A stretch of DNA of 64,000 nt, taken from positions 186,001-250,000 of the forward strand of contig NZ_JOHR01000001.1 of assembly GCF_000719775.1 (NCBI RefSeq). Reading direction: 5' to 3'. The notes beneath the pieces were generated by a model. It was not told where the DNA came from. It worked only from the letters and a program-made list of their open reading frames with translations, and made no database searches. Source of the stretch: Streptomyces sp. NRRL F-5135. GTDB taxonomy: Bacteria; Actinomycetota; Actinomycetes; Streptomycetales; Streptomycetaceae. Numbering within the stretch: the stretch's first letter is position 1; the number at the start of each line of letters is the position of its first letter. The translations under genes and the position numbers were made by a program. This document shows, piece by piece, positions 8,071 to 17,050 of this stretch.

Positions 8071-9258
8071 CTACGACGGGCCCTGCCCGTCCTCGTCGGC
8101 GGCGTGTTCTCGCGCGGCGCTCTTCCGCGCACGCGCCGCGCGCTCCTTCGCCGCCCGCTGCGGTGCCACCGTGTAGACGGGGTCCTCGGCCGAGGCGATG
8201 CCCGCCGCGAAGATCCCGAACCGGGTGCAGGCCGAGCCCGCGAGCAGCAGCGCGCCACTGCCCGCCGTGATCCACCGGCCGGTCCCGGCCGACGCGATAC
8301 GCGCTCCGGGCCCGCCTCGTCCGGCACGCCCGCCCCGTCCGGCACGCCTGCCGCGCCCGCCGAACAGCGCGGCACCGGCCGCTCCCGCCGCCCCGGTCAC
8401 GGTGAGGACGCGCGCGGCGCGCAGCAACGCGCCCGCCCGTCCCTCGCGGTAGGTCTCCGCGACCATGCCGAGCCGGCGCTCCGCCGCCGTCATGGCGGTC
8501 ATCTCGCCGACGGCTGCCAGTGCGGCCGCGTACCGCGCCGGGGCGCTCTCGCGCGGCGGGGCGAGGACGAGGGCCATCCCGGACGCGGCGGCCGCCGCCG
8601 ACGCGCTGAAGACGTACGGGAGTTCGCGGTGCGCGTCGTGCCAGGCGGGTACGGCGGTGTCGGCGGCGAGAACCGCCGTGTACGCGGCCACGGCGGGCCC
8701 GGACAGCGCCGCCGCGCCCGTGGCGGTGGCGCCCACGCGCGGCAGCCGGCGCGTGAGCGCGCAGAACGCGGCTCCGCCCGCGCACGGCCCGTACACCGCC
8801 AGCAGCCAGGACCCGACGCTCATGGGCGAGGTGGGTTTGCAGACCCGCAGCATGTTCGCGAACCGGCCGGGCCTGCCCAGATCGTGCACCAGCGCGGCGG
8901 CCGAGAGGCTGACGGCGGCGAGCGAGGAGACCTTCATCGCGGTCGCCGTGGTGGTGCGGCCGGTCAGGTGCGCGCCCGCGGCCAGCACGGAGCCGGCTCC
9001 CGCCAGTCCGCCGAGGAAGAAGTAACCGGCGATGTCCCGGGCGGCCCAGGCGGGCGCCTTGATGACGGGCCGGCCGTAGTACGACTCGAACTCGGCCCGG
9101 GGCACCATCAGTTCCTCGCCGCGCCTCCCCCGCTTCCGCCCGCGTCCGGAGCCACGGCCGCGGCGGGGCCCCTCTCCGCGCCCTTTCCCGTGTCCTTCCC
9201 CGCGCCCTTCGCCCGGTCCCGTCGCGGGCCCGCGCCCGGTGGTGTCCATGCCGGTCAT
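8071..9258 (-). CDS. nrfD: NrfD/PsrC-type membrane subunit of formate dehydrogenase complex
   Basis: Integral membrane subunit that anchors the Fe-S/Mo subunits and exchanges electrons with quinone. Of 395 residues, about 9-10 hydrophobic segments follow an N-terminal segment APAWAARDIAGYFFLGGLAGAG, typical of NrfD. LVHDLGRPGRFANMLRVCKP is the conserved second-helix loop of the family. Its ATG overlaps the beta-subunit stop (9255-9258). The first ~50 residues are an odd Gly/Arg/Glu-rich stretch encoded by purine-rich DNA. An alternative start at 9108 (MVPRAEFESYYG), preceded by GAGGAA, would remove it and give 345 residues. The choice between starts is open. Confidence 0.87.
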   Translation of the reverse strand: MTGMDTTGRGPATGPGEGRGEGHGKGRGEGPRRGRGSGRGRKRGRRGEELMVPRAEFESYYGRPVIKAPAWAARDIAGYFFLGGLAGAGSVLAAGAHLTGRTTTATAMKVSSLAAVSLSAAALVHDLGRPGRFANMLRVCKPTSPMSVGSWLLAVYGPCAGGAAFCALTRRLPRVGATATGAAALSGPAVAAYTAVLAADTAVPAWHDAHRELPYVFSASAAAAASGMALVLAPPRESAPARYAAALAAVGEMTAMTAAERRLGMVAETYREGRAGALLRAARVLTVTGAAGAAGAALFGGRGRRAGRGGRAGRGGPGARIASAGTGRWITAGSGALLLAGSACTRFGIFAAGIASAEDPVYTVAPQRAAKERAARARKSAAREHAADEDGQGPS

Positions 9259-10229
9259 CGCCGTCCCCCCGCCGCGCCGGAGCCGCCGCGGCCGAACACG
9301 GCCGGGGCCGTGAACGAGAGCGCGAAACCGCCCGCCAGCGCGAGCGCGGCGGTGGCCGCGTGCTTCCACATCGCGGGCAGGTCGCGCGTGGTGACCACCG
9401 GGTCCGGCGGCAGTCCGTACACCTCTGGTTCGTCGAGGAGCAGGAAGAACGCGCCGTCCCCGCCGACGCCGTCCGCCGGATCGTGCCCGTACAGCCGGGC
9501 CTCGGTGACGCCGGCCTCGTGCAGCCGCTCCACCCGCCGCGCGGCCCTCTCCCGCAGTTCGTCGAGCGGGCCGAACTGGATGGACTCGGTGGGGCAGGCC
9601 TTGGCACAGGCGGGTTCCTGGCCGGCGCCGAGCCGGTCGTAGCAGAGGGTGCACTTGAAGGCCCGGCCGTCGGAGGGCCGTTGCTCGATGACTCCGTACG
9701 GACAGGCGGGCACGCAGTAGCCGCAGCCATTGCAGATGTCCTCCTGGACCACGACCGTGCCGAACTCGGTGCGGAAGAGGGAGCCGGTGGGGCACACGTC
9801 CAGGCACGCGGCATGGGTGCAGTGCTTGCACACGTCGGACGACATCAGCCAGCGCAGTTCGCCGCCGGCCGCCGCCTGCCGGCCACGGTCGTCGGGGGCG
9901 CCCGCCACGAGGGGGAGTTCGGTGCGGCCCTCGGGGCCGGGAGCGCCGTCCGGGGCGGGCCGCGGCGGTGCCTGCTGCTCGATGAACGCCACGTGCCGCC
10001 AGGTGGACGCGCCCAGGCCCTGGGTGTTGTCGTAACTCATGCCGGTGAGGGACAGGCCGTCCTCGGGGATGGCGTTCCACTCCTTGCAGGCCACCTCGCA
10101 CGCCTTGCAGCCGATGCAGACCGAGGTGTCGGTGAAGAAGCCCACGCGCGGCGGCGGGTCGTCGTGGCCCGCGTCGCGCGCGGGGTCCGGTTCGACGCCG
10201 CTGAGCAGGTGGTGCGGCTGGTGCGTCAC
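9255..10229 (-). CDS. fdhB: Formate dehydrogenase beta subunit, 4Fe-4S ferredoxin-type
   Basis: Electron-transfer subunit of 324 residues with four [4Fe-4S] cluster motifs: CIGCKACEVACKEW near residue 39, CKHCTHAACLDVCP near 130, CNGCGYCVPACPYG near 165 and CTLCYDR...CAKACP near 195. The C-terminus has one hydrophobic helix (AATAALALAGGFALSF), as in FdnH-type beta subunits that dock on a membrane partner. The GTG start at 10229 overlaps the alpha-subunit TGA (GTGA), and the stop overlaps the nrfD start, so the three subunits are translationally coupled. Length and cluster arrangement match the FdnH/FdoH group. Confidence 0.92.
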   Translation of the reverse strand: MTHQPHHLLSGVEPDPARDAGHDDPPPRVGFFTDTSVCIGCKACEVACKEWNAIPEDGLSLTGMSYDNTQGLGASTWRHVAFIEQQAPPRPAPDGAPGPEGRTELPLVAGAPDDRGRQAAAGGELRWLMSSDVCKHCTHAACLDVCPTGSLFRTEFGTVVVQEDICNGCGYCVPACPYGVIEQRPSDGRAFKCTLCYDRLGAGQEPACAKACPTESIQFGPLDELRERAARRVERLHEAGVTEARLYGHDPADGVGGDGAFFLLLDEPEVYGLPPDPVVTTRDLPAMWKHAATAALALAGGFALSFTAPAVFGRGGSGAAGGRR

Positions 10230-13200
10230 GACCGGGTCTCCGTTCCTGTCCGTGCGGTGATGCCCGCCCGCCGGCGGTACTCGGCGACCAGCTCCGGCAG
10301 CGCGGGGCCGCGCGGGCGGCGGCCCGCGACGATGTCCGCCGTCAGGGCCTTGTCCTCCTGGATGTGCGCGTTGGGGTCGAGCGCCATGGCGACGAGTTCG
10401 TTGGCGGCGTCGCCGGTGGAGACCCCGTTGGGCCCCCAGTGGAACGGCAGCCCGATCTGGTGGACCGTGCGGCCGTGCACGGTCAGCGGCCTGATCCGGT
10501 CGGTCACCAGCACCCGGGCCTCGATGGCGTTGCGTGCCGTGATGATGGTGGCCCAGCCACCGTGTTCGAGCCCCCGTTCCGCGGCCAGCGCCGGGGAGAG
10601 CTCGCAGAAGAACTCCGGCTGGAGTTCGGAGAGGTAGGGGGACCAGCGGCTCATGCCGCCCGCGGTGAAGTGCTCGGTGAGGCGGTGGGTGGTGACCACG
10701 TACGGATAGACGTCCGCACCGGGGTCGTCGCCGCTGGGGTGGTAGCGGTTGCCCTCGCGGGGCAGCAGGTGGCGGGTGGGCGAGCGGCTCACGGACGGGT
10801 ACAGCGCGTTGGGGAACGGGGAGTCCTGGGGCTCGTAGTGCGTGGGCAGCGGCCCGTCCTCCAGCCCGGCGGGCGCGTAGAGCCAGCCCTTGCCGTCCGC
10901 CTGCATGATGAACGGATCGTCGCCGCGGAGCGCTTCGGGGCCGCGCGCGTCGTCCGGCGGTACGTGGCCGGGGGCCAGGTCGGGGATGAAGTCGGGTACG
11001 TCCCGGCCGGTCCACCTGCCGCTGTCGGCATCCCACCACACGTACGCCTTGCGCGGGCTCCACGGGGTGCCGTCGGGAGCGGCGGACGCGCGGTTGTAGA
11101 GGATGCGCCGGTTGGCGGGCCAGGCCCAGGCCCATTCCGCGGCCACCCAGTCCTGTTCGGTGTGGGGCTTGCGGCGGGCGGCCTGGTTGACGCCGTCCGC
11201 GTAGACCCCGCAGTAGATCCAGCAGCCGCAGCGGGTGGACCCGTCGTCCTTCAGCTGGGTGTACGCGCTCAGCGGCGACCCGTCCCGCGCATGCCCGTTG
11301 ATCTCGGCGAGCACCGCGGCGGCGATCGGCTCGTCCAGCGGTCCGTCCGTGGGGTAGTCCCAGGTCAGGTCCTGTACGGGCCGGTCCATGGGGTCGGTGG
11401 AATCCGCCAGCCGCGCCTTGACGCGACGGCCGAGGTGGTACATGAACCACAGATCGCTGCGCGCGTCCCCCTCCGGCTCGACGGCCTGGTGGTGCCATTG
11501 CAGCCAGCGATTGGTGTTGGTGAAGGAGCCGGACTTCTCGGTGTGGGCGGCGGCGGGGAAGAAGAACACCTCGGTGCCGTTGTCCTCGGTGCGCAGCTCG
11601 CCGGTCTCGGTCTCGGGGCCGTCCCGCCACCAGGTCGCGGACTCGATCAGCGAGAAGTCCCGTACGACGAGCCATTTGAGGTTGGCCATGCCGAGCCGCT
11701 GGAGCCGGGTGTTGGCGGATCCGACGGCCGGGTTCTCCCCCATCAGGAAGTAGCCCTCGCACTGGCCGTCGAGCATGGCCATGGTCGTGTCGTACGTGGA
11801 GTGGGAGCCGGTCAGGCGCGGCAGGTGGGCGAAGCAGTAGTCGTTCTCGGCGGTGGCCGCGTCCCCGTAGTACGCCTTGAGCAGGCTGACGAAGTAGGCC
11901 CGCATGTTGCCCCAGAAGCCCTTGGCGGTGCGGCTCGCGTCGATGAACGAGTCCAGGTCCTCGTGGGCGTGCGCGTGCGGCATCGGCAGGTAGCCGGGCA
12001 ACAGGTTGAACAGGGTGGGGATGTCGCTGGAGCCCTGGATGGAGGCGTGTCCGCGCAGGGCCTGGATGCCGCCGCCGGGGCGTCCGATGTTGCCGAGCAG
12101 GAGCTGGAGCACACTGGCGGCGCGGATGTACTGGGAACCCACCGAGTGCTGGGTCCAGCCCACGGCGTAGACGAAGGCGCTGGTCCGGTCGCGGCCGGAG
12201 TTGGCGGTCAGGTCCTCGCACACCCGCAGGAACGTCTCGCGGGGCACTCCGCAGGTCTGCTCGACCAGTTCGGGGGTGTAGCGGGCGTAGTGGCGCTTGA
12301 GGATCTGGTAGACGCAGCGCGGGTGCGTCAGGGTCTCGTCCCGCCGGGGCCGTGGCACGGCCCGCGCGCCGCCGGAGCCGTGGGCCTCGGGACCGCCGGC
12401 CTCGTGGACGCGGCGGCGCGCCTCGGGGTCCTGTTCGCGCCGCTCGTACTGCTCGTCCGGCTCTCCGGCGGGCGCCTGGACGTCGGCGTTCTCGTACTGC
12501 CAGCTGACGGGGTCGTAGTGGTGCCGCTCCTCGTCCAGGCCGGAGAAGACGCCGTCGAGGTCCTCGGTGTCCCGGAAGTCCTCGCTGATGACGGTGGCCG
12601 CGTTGGTGTACGCGAGCACGTACTCCCGGAAGTCCTTCTCCTCGGTGAGGACGTGGTTGATGATCCCGCCGAGAAAGGCGATGTCGCTGCCGGCGCGCAG
12701 CGGCACGTGCAGGTCGGCGAGGGCACTCGTGCGGGTGAAGCGCGGGTCGACGTGGATGATCCGTGCCCCGCGCGCCTTGGCCTCCATCACCCACTGGAAG
12801 CCGACGGGGTGCGCCTCGGCGTAGTTGGAGCCCTGGATGACGATGCAGTCCGCGTGCTGGAGGTCCTGCATGAAGGTGGTGGCGCCGCCACGGCCGAACG
12901 AGGTACCGAGACCGGTGACGGTGGAGCTGTGGCAGACCCGCGCCTGGTTCTCGACCTGCACGACGCCCAGGCCTGTCAGCAGCTTCTTGATGAGGTAGTT
13001 CTCCTCGTTGTCGAGGGTCGCGCCGCCGAGGCTGGCGATCCCCAGGGTGCGCGCGGTGCGCAGCCCGTCCTGCTCCCACTGCCAGGTGCGCCGGCGGGTC
13101 TCCACGACCCGGTCCGCGACCATGTCCATGGCCGTCTCCAGGTCGAGCGGTTCCCACTCGGTGCCGTACGGGCGGCGGTAGAGCACCTGGTGGCGACGGG

Positions 13201-13498
13201 CGGAGCCGGTGGTGAGCTGGAGCGTCGCCGCTCCCTTGGGGCAGAGCCGGCCCCGGCTGACCGGCGAGTCGGGGTCGCCCTCGATCTGGACGACCCGGTC
13301 GTCCTTGACGTAGACCTGCTGGCCGCAGCCGACGGCGCAGTACGGGCAGACGGACCGCACGACGCGGTCGGCGGAGTCGGTACGGGGCCTGAGCCCGCCG
13401 GTGCGGGCGGACTTCGCCGCGCTGCCGCGCCCGAGCGGGTCCGAGCCGGTGAGCTGCCGGTAGGCCGGCCAGCCCTGGAGCAGTTCGCGGACACCCAT
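10226..13498 (-). CDS. fdhA: Formate dehydrogenase alpha subunit (Mo-bisMGD, Cys variant)
   Basis: Catalytic molybdopterin subunit, 1090 residues, oxidising formate to CO2. Near residue 50 the N-terminal [4Fe-4S] ligands are CPYCAVGC...GRLCPKG. The active-site segment ARVCHSSTVTGLGTSFGRG has Cys where E. coli FdnG has selenocysteine, and the neighbouring His is kept. AEAHPVGFQW and GENPAVGSAN are typical pterin-binding segments; the C-terminus is the beta-barrel domain (FHWGPNG). The ATG at 13498 has GGAGG 7 bases upstream. No twin-arginine signal is present, so a cytoplasmic orientation is indicated. An internal Arg/Glu-rich insertion lies around residues 355-395. The gene heads the fdhA-fdhB-nrfD-flavin reductase operon. 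Confidence 0.93.
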   Translation of the reverse strand: MGVRELLQGWPAYRQLTGSDPLGRGSAAKSARTGGLRPRTDSADRVVRSVCPYCAVGCGQQVYVKDDRVVQIEGDPDSPVSRGRLCPKGAATLQLTTGSARRHQVLYRRPYGTEWEPLDLETAMDMVADRVVETRRRTWQWEQDGLRTARTLGIASLGGATLDNEENYLIKKLLTGLGVVQVENQARVCHSSTVTGLGTSFGRGGATTFMQDLQHADCIVIQGSNYAEAHPVGFQWVMEAKARGARIIHVDPRFTRTSALADLHVPLRAGSDIAFLGGIINHVLTEEKDFREYVLAYTNAATVISEDFRDTEDLDGVFSGLDEERHHYDPVSWQYENADVQAPAGEPDEQYERREQDPEARRRVHEAGGPEAHGSGGARAVPRPRRDETLTHPRCVYQILKRHYARYTPELVEQTCGVPRETFLRVCEDLTANSGRDRTSAFVYAVGWTQHSVGSQYIRAASVLQLLLGNIGRPGGGIQALRGHASIQGSSDIPTLFNLLPGYLPMPHAHAHEDLDSFIDASRTAKGFWGNMRAYFVSLLKAYYGDAATAENDYCFAHLPRLTGSHSTYDTTMAMLDGQCEGYFLMGENPAVGSANTRLQRLGMANLKWLVVRDFSLIESATWWRDGPETETGELRTEDNGTEVFFFPAAAHTEKSGSFTNTNRWLQWHHQAVEPEGDARSDLWFMYHLGRRVKARLADSTDPMDRPVQDLTWDYPTDGPLDEPIAAAVLAEINGHARDGSPLSAYTQLKDDGSTRCGCWIYCGVYADGVNQAARRKPHTEQDWVAAEWAWAWPANRRILYNRASAAPDGTPWSPRKAYVWWDADSGRWTGRDVPDFIPDLAPGHVPPDDARGPEALRGDDPFIMQADGKGWLYAPAGLEDGPLPTHYEPQDSPFPNALYPSVSRSPTRHLLPREGNRYHPSGDDPGADVYPYVVTTHRLTEHFTAGGMSRWSPYLSELQPEFFCELSPALAAERGLEHGGWATIITARNAIEARVLVTDRIRPLTVHGRTVHQIGLPFHWGPNGVSTGDAANELVAMALDPNAHIQEDKALTADIVAGRRPRGPALPELVAEYRRRAGITARTGTETRS

Positions 13499-13714
13499 CG
13501 CTTCCTCCACCTCGCTCGCCCTGCCCGTACGCCGCGTTCCGCGCGCCCGACGCTTCCCGCCTGCCCTGGCCACGCGGACGCACACCACCATCAGCCTCAC
13601 CCCGAACGCCGCCCGGTGCGACCCGGAGGCCATTCGCCGGGCGCGGGTAGGCGGATCGCCGGGTGTGGGCGGCGGGAAGGTTTCCTGGCGTGGAAGATCG
13701 GCTAAGCGCAGTCC

Positions 13715-14680
13715 ATGGTGCGAATCGGATACACGATGATGACGGAGCAGGCCGGTCCCCGGGCCCTGGTCGAGCACGTGGTGGGTGCCGAGCGGGCCGG
13801 CTTCGACTTCTCCGTGACCTCTGACCACTACTTTCCCTGGCTGGAGAGCCAGGGGCACGCGCCCTACGCGTGGAGTGTGCTGGGCGCGGCGGCCCAGGCC
13901 ACCTCGCGCATCCCGCTCATGACGTACGTGACGTGTCCGACGACGCGCTACCACCCGGCGGTCGTCGCGCAGAAGGCGGCGACGATGCAACTGCTGTCGG
14001 AGGGCCGCTTCCGGCTCGGCCTCGGTTCCGGTGAGAACCTGAACGAGCACGTCGTCGGCGCGGGCTGGCCGGCGCCGCACGTGCGGCTGGAGATGCTCCA
14101 GGAGGCCGTCGAGATCATCCGGGCGCTGTTCGGCGGGGGTCCGGTGAACCACCACGGCGCCCACTTCGACGTGGAGAACGCCAAGCTGTGGGACCTTCCG
14201 GAGGCGCCGCCGCCGATCGGGATCGCGGTGTCGGGACGGCGCTCCTGCGAACTCGCGGGGCGGCTGGCCGACCTGGTGATCGCCACCGAGCCGCGCGCGG
14301 AGCTGGTGAAGCTCTTCGACGAGGGCGGCGGGGCGGGCAAGCCGCGGGTCGGCCAGCTGCCGGTGTGCTACGACACCGACCGGGACGCGGCCGTCGCCCG
14401 GGCGCACGACCAGTTCCGCTGGTTCGCGGGCGGCTGGCCGGTGAACTCGGAGCTGCCGGGCCCGACCGCGTTCGCGGGGGCCACCTCGTTCGTCCGGCCG
14501 GAGGACGTCGCGGAGACGATCCCGTGCGGCGACGACGTGGACGCCTTCGTCGACGCGGTGAAGCCGTACGTCGACGCGGGGTTCACCGAGATCGCCCTCG
14601 TCCAGATCGGCGGCGAGCACCAGCGGCCGTTCCTCGACTGGTCGGAGAAGACGCTGCTGCCGGCGCTCCGGCGACTGTGA
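13715..14680 (+). CDS. F420-dependent LLM class oxidoreductase (TIGR03557 type)
   Basis: Cytoplasmic TIM-barrel oxidoreductase of 321 residues in the luciferase-like family that uses coenzyme F420. Family segments include the N-terminal IGYTMMTEQ, VTSDHYFPWL, the F420-phosphate region GRFRLGLGSGENLNEHV, and VSGRRSCELAG. The length equals F420-dependent glucose-6-phosphate dehydrogenase and its relatives. The presence of DHYFPW and GSGENLNEH fits the TIGR03557 subgroup, whose substrates are unknown. It diverges from the formate dehydrogenase operon, 216 bases apart, and lies 51 bases before the FUSC-type gene. Confidence 0.9.
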   Translation: MVRIGYTMMTEQAGPRALVEHVVGAERAGFDFSVTSDHYFPWLESQGHAPYAWSVLGAAAQATSRIPLMTYVTCPTTRYHPAVVAQKAATMQLLSEGRFRLGLGSGENLNEHVVGAGWPAPHVRLEMLQEAVEIIRALFGGGPVNHHGAHFDVENAKLWDLPEAPPPIGIAVSGRRSCELAGRLADLVIATEPRAELVKLFDEGGGAGKPRVGQLPVCYDTDRDAAVARAHDQFRWFAGGWPVNSELPGPTAFAGATSFVRPEDVAETIPCGDDVDAFVDAVKPYVDAGFTEIALVQIGGEHQRPFLDWSEKTLLPALRRL

Positions 14681-14731
14681 CGGACGCGGGACGGTGACCG
14701 GCGGTGTGGTGACCGGCGGTGGGGAGGGAGC

Positions 14732-16021
14732 GTGCGTGAGGTGCCGAGCAGGCTGGGCGTGGCACGGGCGTGGATACGGGAGCCGGTCGCCGGACTGGTG
14801 AAGCGGCGCCGGGAGCCGGTCGTCGTCCAGAGCCTGCGTTCGGCGGCGGCCGCGACCATCGCCTATGTGGTGGCGCTGCGGCTGAGCAGCGAGCCGGCCC
14901 CGCTGACGGCGCCGCTCACCGCCCTGCTGGTCGTCCAGGTCACCCTCTACTCCACGCTCACCACCGGGATCCGCAGGGTGAACGCGGTCGTCGCCGGGGT
15001 GCTCGTCGCGATCGGTTTCAGCGTGCTCGTCGGGCTGACCTGGTGGAGCCTGGGGCTGATCATCCTGGCGGCGCTGGCCGTGGGGCATCTCGTCCGCGTG
15101 AGCGAGTTCGTGCCCGAGGTCGCGATCAGCGCCATGCTGGTGCTCGGGGTGACGCAGGTGGCGTCGACCGCCTGGGACCGGGTGCTGGAGACACTGATCG
15201 GGGCCGGGGTGGGGCTGGCCTTCAACTTCCTGCTGATCCCCCCGGTGTGGGTGGGCACCGCGGGCCAGTCGATCGAGGATCTGTCCCGCCGGATGCGCCA
15301 GCTGCTGCTGGCGATCGGCGAGGGGCTGACCGTCTCGCTCCCGGTGGAGCGCGCCGCCTCCCGCCTGCACGAGGCACGCCGGCTGGACCACGACATCAGC
15401 GAGGTGGACGCGGCCCTGCGGCAGGCGGAGGACAGCCTGCGGCTCAACCCCCGGGTCAAGGAGGGGCTGCTGCACCGGGTGGTGCTGCGCACGGGACTCG
15501 ACACCCTGGAGATCTGCACGGTGGTGCTCCGCGTCCTGGCCAGGACCTTCACCGACCTCGCCAGGGAACGGCCCGAGGAGCCGCTGTTCCCGGAGGAGAC
15601 CGGGGCGGCGCTGGAGGAGACGCTGGCCCTGGTCGCCGACGCCGTCGTGAGCTTCGCCGTCCTGGTGACCACGGAGGTGAGCGCCAACGCCGAGACCGCG
15701 GAGGCCCGGCTGGCCGAGGACCTCGGCAGCGCGCGGGCGAGCCGTGAGACGGTGGCGCACCTGCTGCTGGACGGCGTACGGCGCCACCCCCGTCAGTGGC
15801 AGCTGCACGGCGCGCTGCTGACGGAGATCGACCGGATCCTCGACGAGCTGGACCTGGAGAGCCGCTCGATGCGGCTGATGGAAGAACTGGACCGGTCCGC
15901 GCGCGAGCAGCGGGAGCGCCGTACCCGGCTCACCCGGGTCTGGCGGTGGACCCGGCGGACGGCGGCCGACCCGGGCGCGAAGGTGAGTGTTTTCCGGACA
16001 GGGAAAAGCCGTGGTCAATAA
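14732..16021 (+). CDS. FUSC-type (aromatic acid exporter family) membrane protein
   Basis: 429-residue membrane protein. About six membrane segments lie in residues 30-165 (YVVALRLSS, LTALLVVQVTLYSTLT, VVAGVLVAIGFSVLVGL, SAMLVLGVTQVAST, GLAFNFLLIPPVWVG). They are followed by a long soluble helical domain with regularly spaced Arg/Glu/Leu, probably coiled coil. The pattern RSAAAATIAYVVALRL then APLTALLVVQ matches the fusaric-acid/aromatic-acid exporter-like superfamily. The GTG at 14732 follows GGGGAGGGAG. Substrate unknown. Its last codons overlap an AT-rich palindrome at 16014-16026. Confidence 0.82.
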   Translation: MREVPSRLGVARAWIREPVAGLVKRRREPVVVQSLRSAAAATIAYVVALRLSSEPAPLTAPLTALLVVQVTLYSTLTTGIRRVNAVVAGVLVAIGFSVLVGLTWWSLGLIILAALAVGHLVRVSEFVPEVAISAMLVLGVTQVASTAWDRVLETLIGAGVGLAFNFLLIPPVWVGTAGQSIEDLSRRMRQLLLAIGEGLTVSLPVERAASRLHEARRLDHDISEVDAALRQAEDSLRLNPRVKEGLLHRVVLRTGLDTLEICTVVLRVLARTFTDLARERPEEPLFPEETGAALEETLALVADAVVSFAVLVTTEVSANAETAEARLAEDLGSARASRETVAHLLLDGVRRHPRQWQLHGALLTEIDRILDELDLESRSMRLMEELDRSAREQRERRTRLTRVWRWTRRTAADPGAKVSVFRTGKSRGQ

Positions 16022-16026
16022 TTGAC
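16014..16026. promoter_or_regulatory. AT-rich 13-bp palindrome with embedded TTGACG
   Basis: Perfect inverted repeat GTCAAT-A-ATTGAC straddling the TAA of the FUSC gene, in otherwise very GC-rich DNA. Its right half contains TTGACG, a -35-like hexamer, so it could be a promoter/operator for the LAETG protein gene or part of a terminator. No factor is assigned. Confidence 0.35.
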
Positions 16027-16336
16027 GGATTCTTTGCTCCGGCAGGAATGAGCCCGCGTGCGCATGGGCAGGGAAGTCCGCCCGCACCGCCCCAAACACC
16101 GCATGCGCGGCCCCCATCAGCGTGGACGGCGACCGCGGTGACGGGTCCGGCCCTGCCTCGGTGGCGGATTCCCGGCCGTCGACTCCGGCTTTCCGGGCGG
16201 CTTTCGGCGGATCCGACGCCCATGAGGCGGGCGGAAAAGGCGAGTTGCGTGGGGTGACCGAGGGCGAAGCCGGCGGATGGCGGTACTGTGCGCGCGCGCC
16301 GTCATCGTGGGCGGCGCGCACATAGCGGAGGATTTT
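16022..16336 (+). other. Intergenic leader of the LAETG protein gene
   Basis: 315 bases with no supported gene; open frames here have no ribosome site or family similarity. It probably contains the promoter of the sortase substrate gene. The ribosome site GGAGG lies at the right end, around 16327. Confidence 0.5.
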
Positions 16337-16990
16337 GTGACTCAACTCAGCAGATCATGGCGGCGCGGAGGCGCCTTCATAACGGTCGCGGCGGTGAGTG
16401 CGCTCGGTGTCGGCCTGTCGGCCGTACCGGCGAGCGCGCACACTCCGACGTGGACGGTGAGCTGCTCCGAGGTCAGCCTGGACCTGACCGCCTACGGCAA
16501 CAGCGACAAGAACACCGTGACGGTCACGGTGGACGGCAAGGACCTCCTGCCCACCACCAACTTCCGGAACGACTTCCACAAGAAGCTCGAACTGCCGGAG
16601 CACACGAGCGAGCTGAAGCTTCACCTCAGTGTGAAGGCGGCCGACGGCGACCAGTTCTCCAAGGAGGACGACAAGGTCGCGCCGGTGTGCGAGGACACCC
16701 CGCCGCCGTCGTCGGAGGCCCCGGCTCCCGAGCCGTCCGACGCGGACACGCCTCCCGCCGAGGAGACCCCCGAGCCGGCCCCGTCGGCCTCCCCGCCCCA
16801 GGCCGAGGAGCCGAGCGATTCGGCTTCCGAAGCGGTGCCGTCCTCCGCGCCGAGCGCCGCCGGTGGCGACCTCGCGGAGACCGGTGGTTCCAGCGCCACG
16901 CCGCTGATCGCCGGGGCCGCCGCCGTCGTGCTGGTCGCCGGCGCGGGCATCATGTGGGCCGCGCGCAAGCGTCGTTCCCCTCAGAGCTGA
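16337..16990 (+). CDS. Secreted cell-wall-anchored protein with LAETG sorting signal
   Basis: 217-residue surface protein. A signal peptide (SRSWRRGGAFITVAAVSALG... cleaved near ASAH) is followed by a globular part of about 100 residues (begins HTPTWTVSC, two Cys), a Pro/Ser/Glu-rich stalk (about residues 115-180), and a sorting signal LAETG with hydrophobic helix and RKRRS tail. LAxTG is the motif recognised by class E sortases in Streptomyces, as in chaplins. The GTG at 16337 is chosen because GGAGG sits 7 bases upstream. No sortase gene is in the window. Function of the globular part unknown. A clear terminator follows at 17051-17079. Confidence 0.85.
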   Translation: MTQLSRSWRRGGAFITVAAVSALGVGLSAVPASAHTPTWTVSCSEVSLDLTAYGNSDKNTVTVTVDGKDLLPTTNFRNDFHKKLELPEHTSELKLHLSVKAADGDQFSKEDDKVAPVCEDTPPPSSEAPAPEPSDADTPPAEETPEPAPSASPPQAEEPSDSASEAVPSSAPSAAGGDLAETGGSSATPLIAGAAAVVLVAGAGIMWAARKRRSPQS

Positions 16991-17050
16991 CCCACCGCTC
17001 CACCGCGCCACGACCGCACGCCGCCCTGCCGCGGCCCGGCGGATCGGTCC

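Noticed and set aside
10226..13498. Selenocysteine (in-frame TGA) formate dehydrogenase
   Set aside because: The frame is uninterrupted and the active-site position is Cys, so no recoding is needed.
10364..13705. A 1113-codon open frame on the plus strand antisense to the formate dehydrogenase alpha gene
   Set aside because: Very GC-rich DNA keeps antisense frames open; the translation is Val/Gly/Arg-rich without family motifs, whereas the minus-strand frame shows complete formate dehydrogenase motifs.
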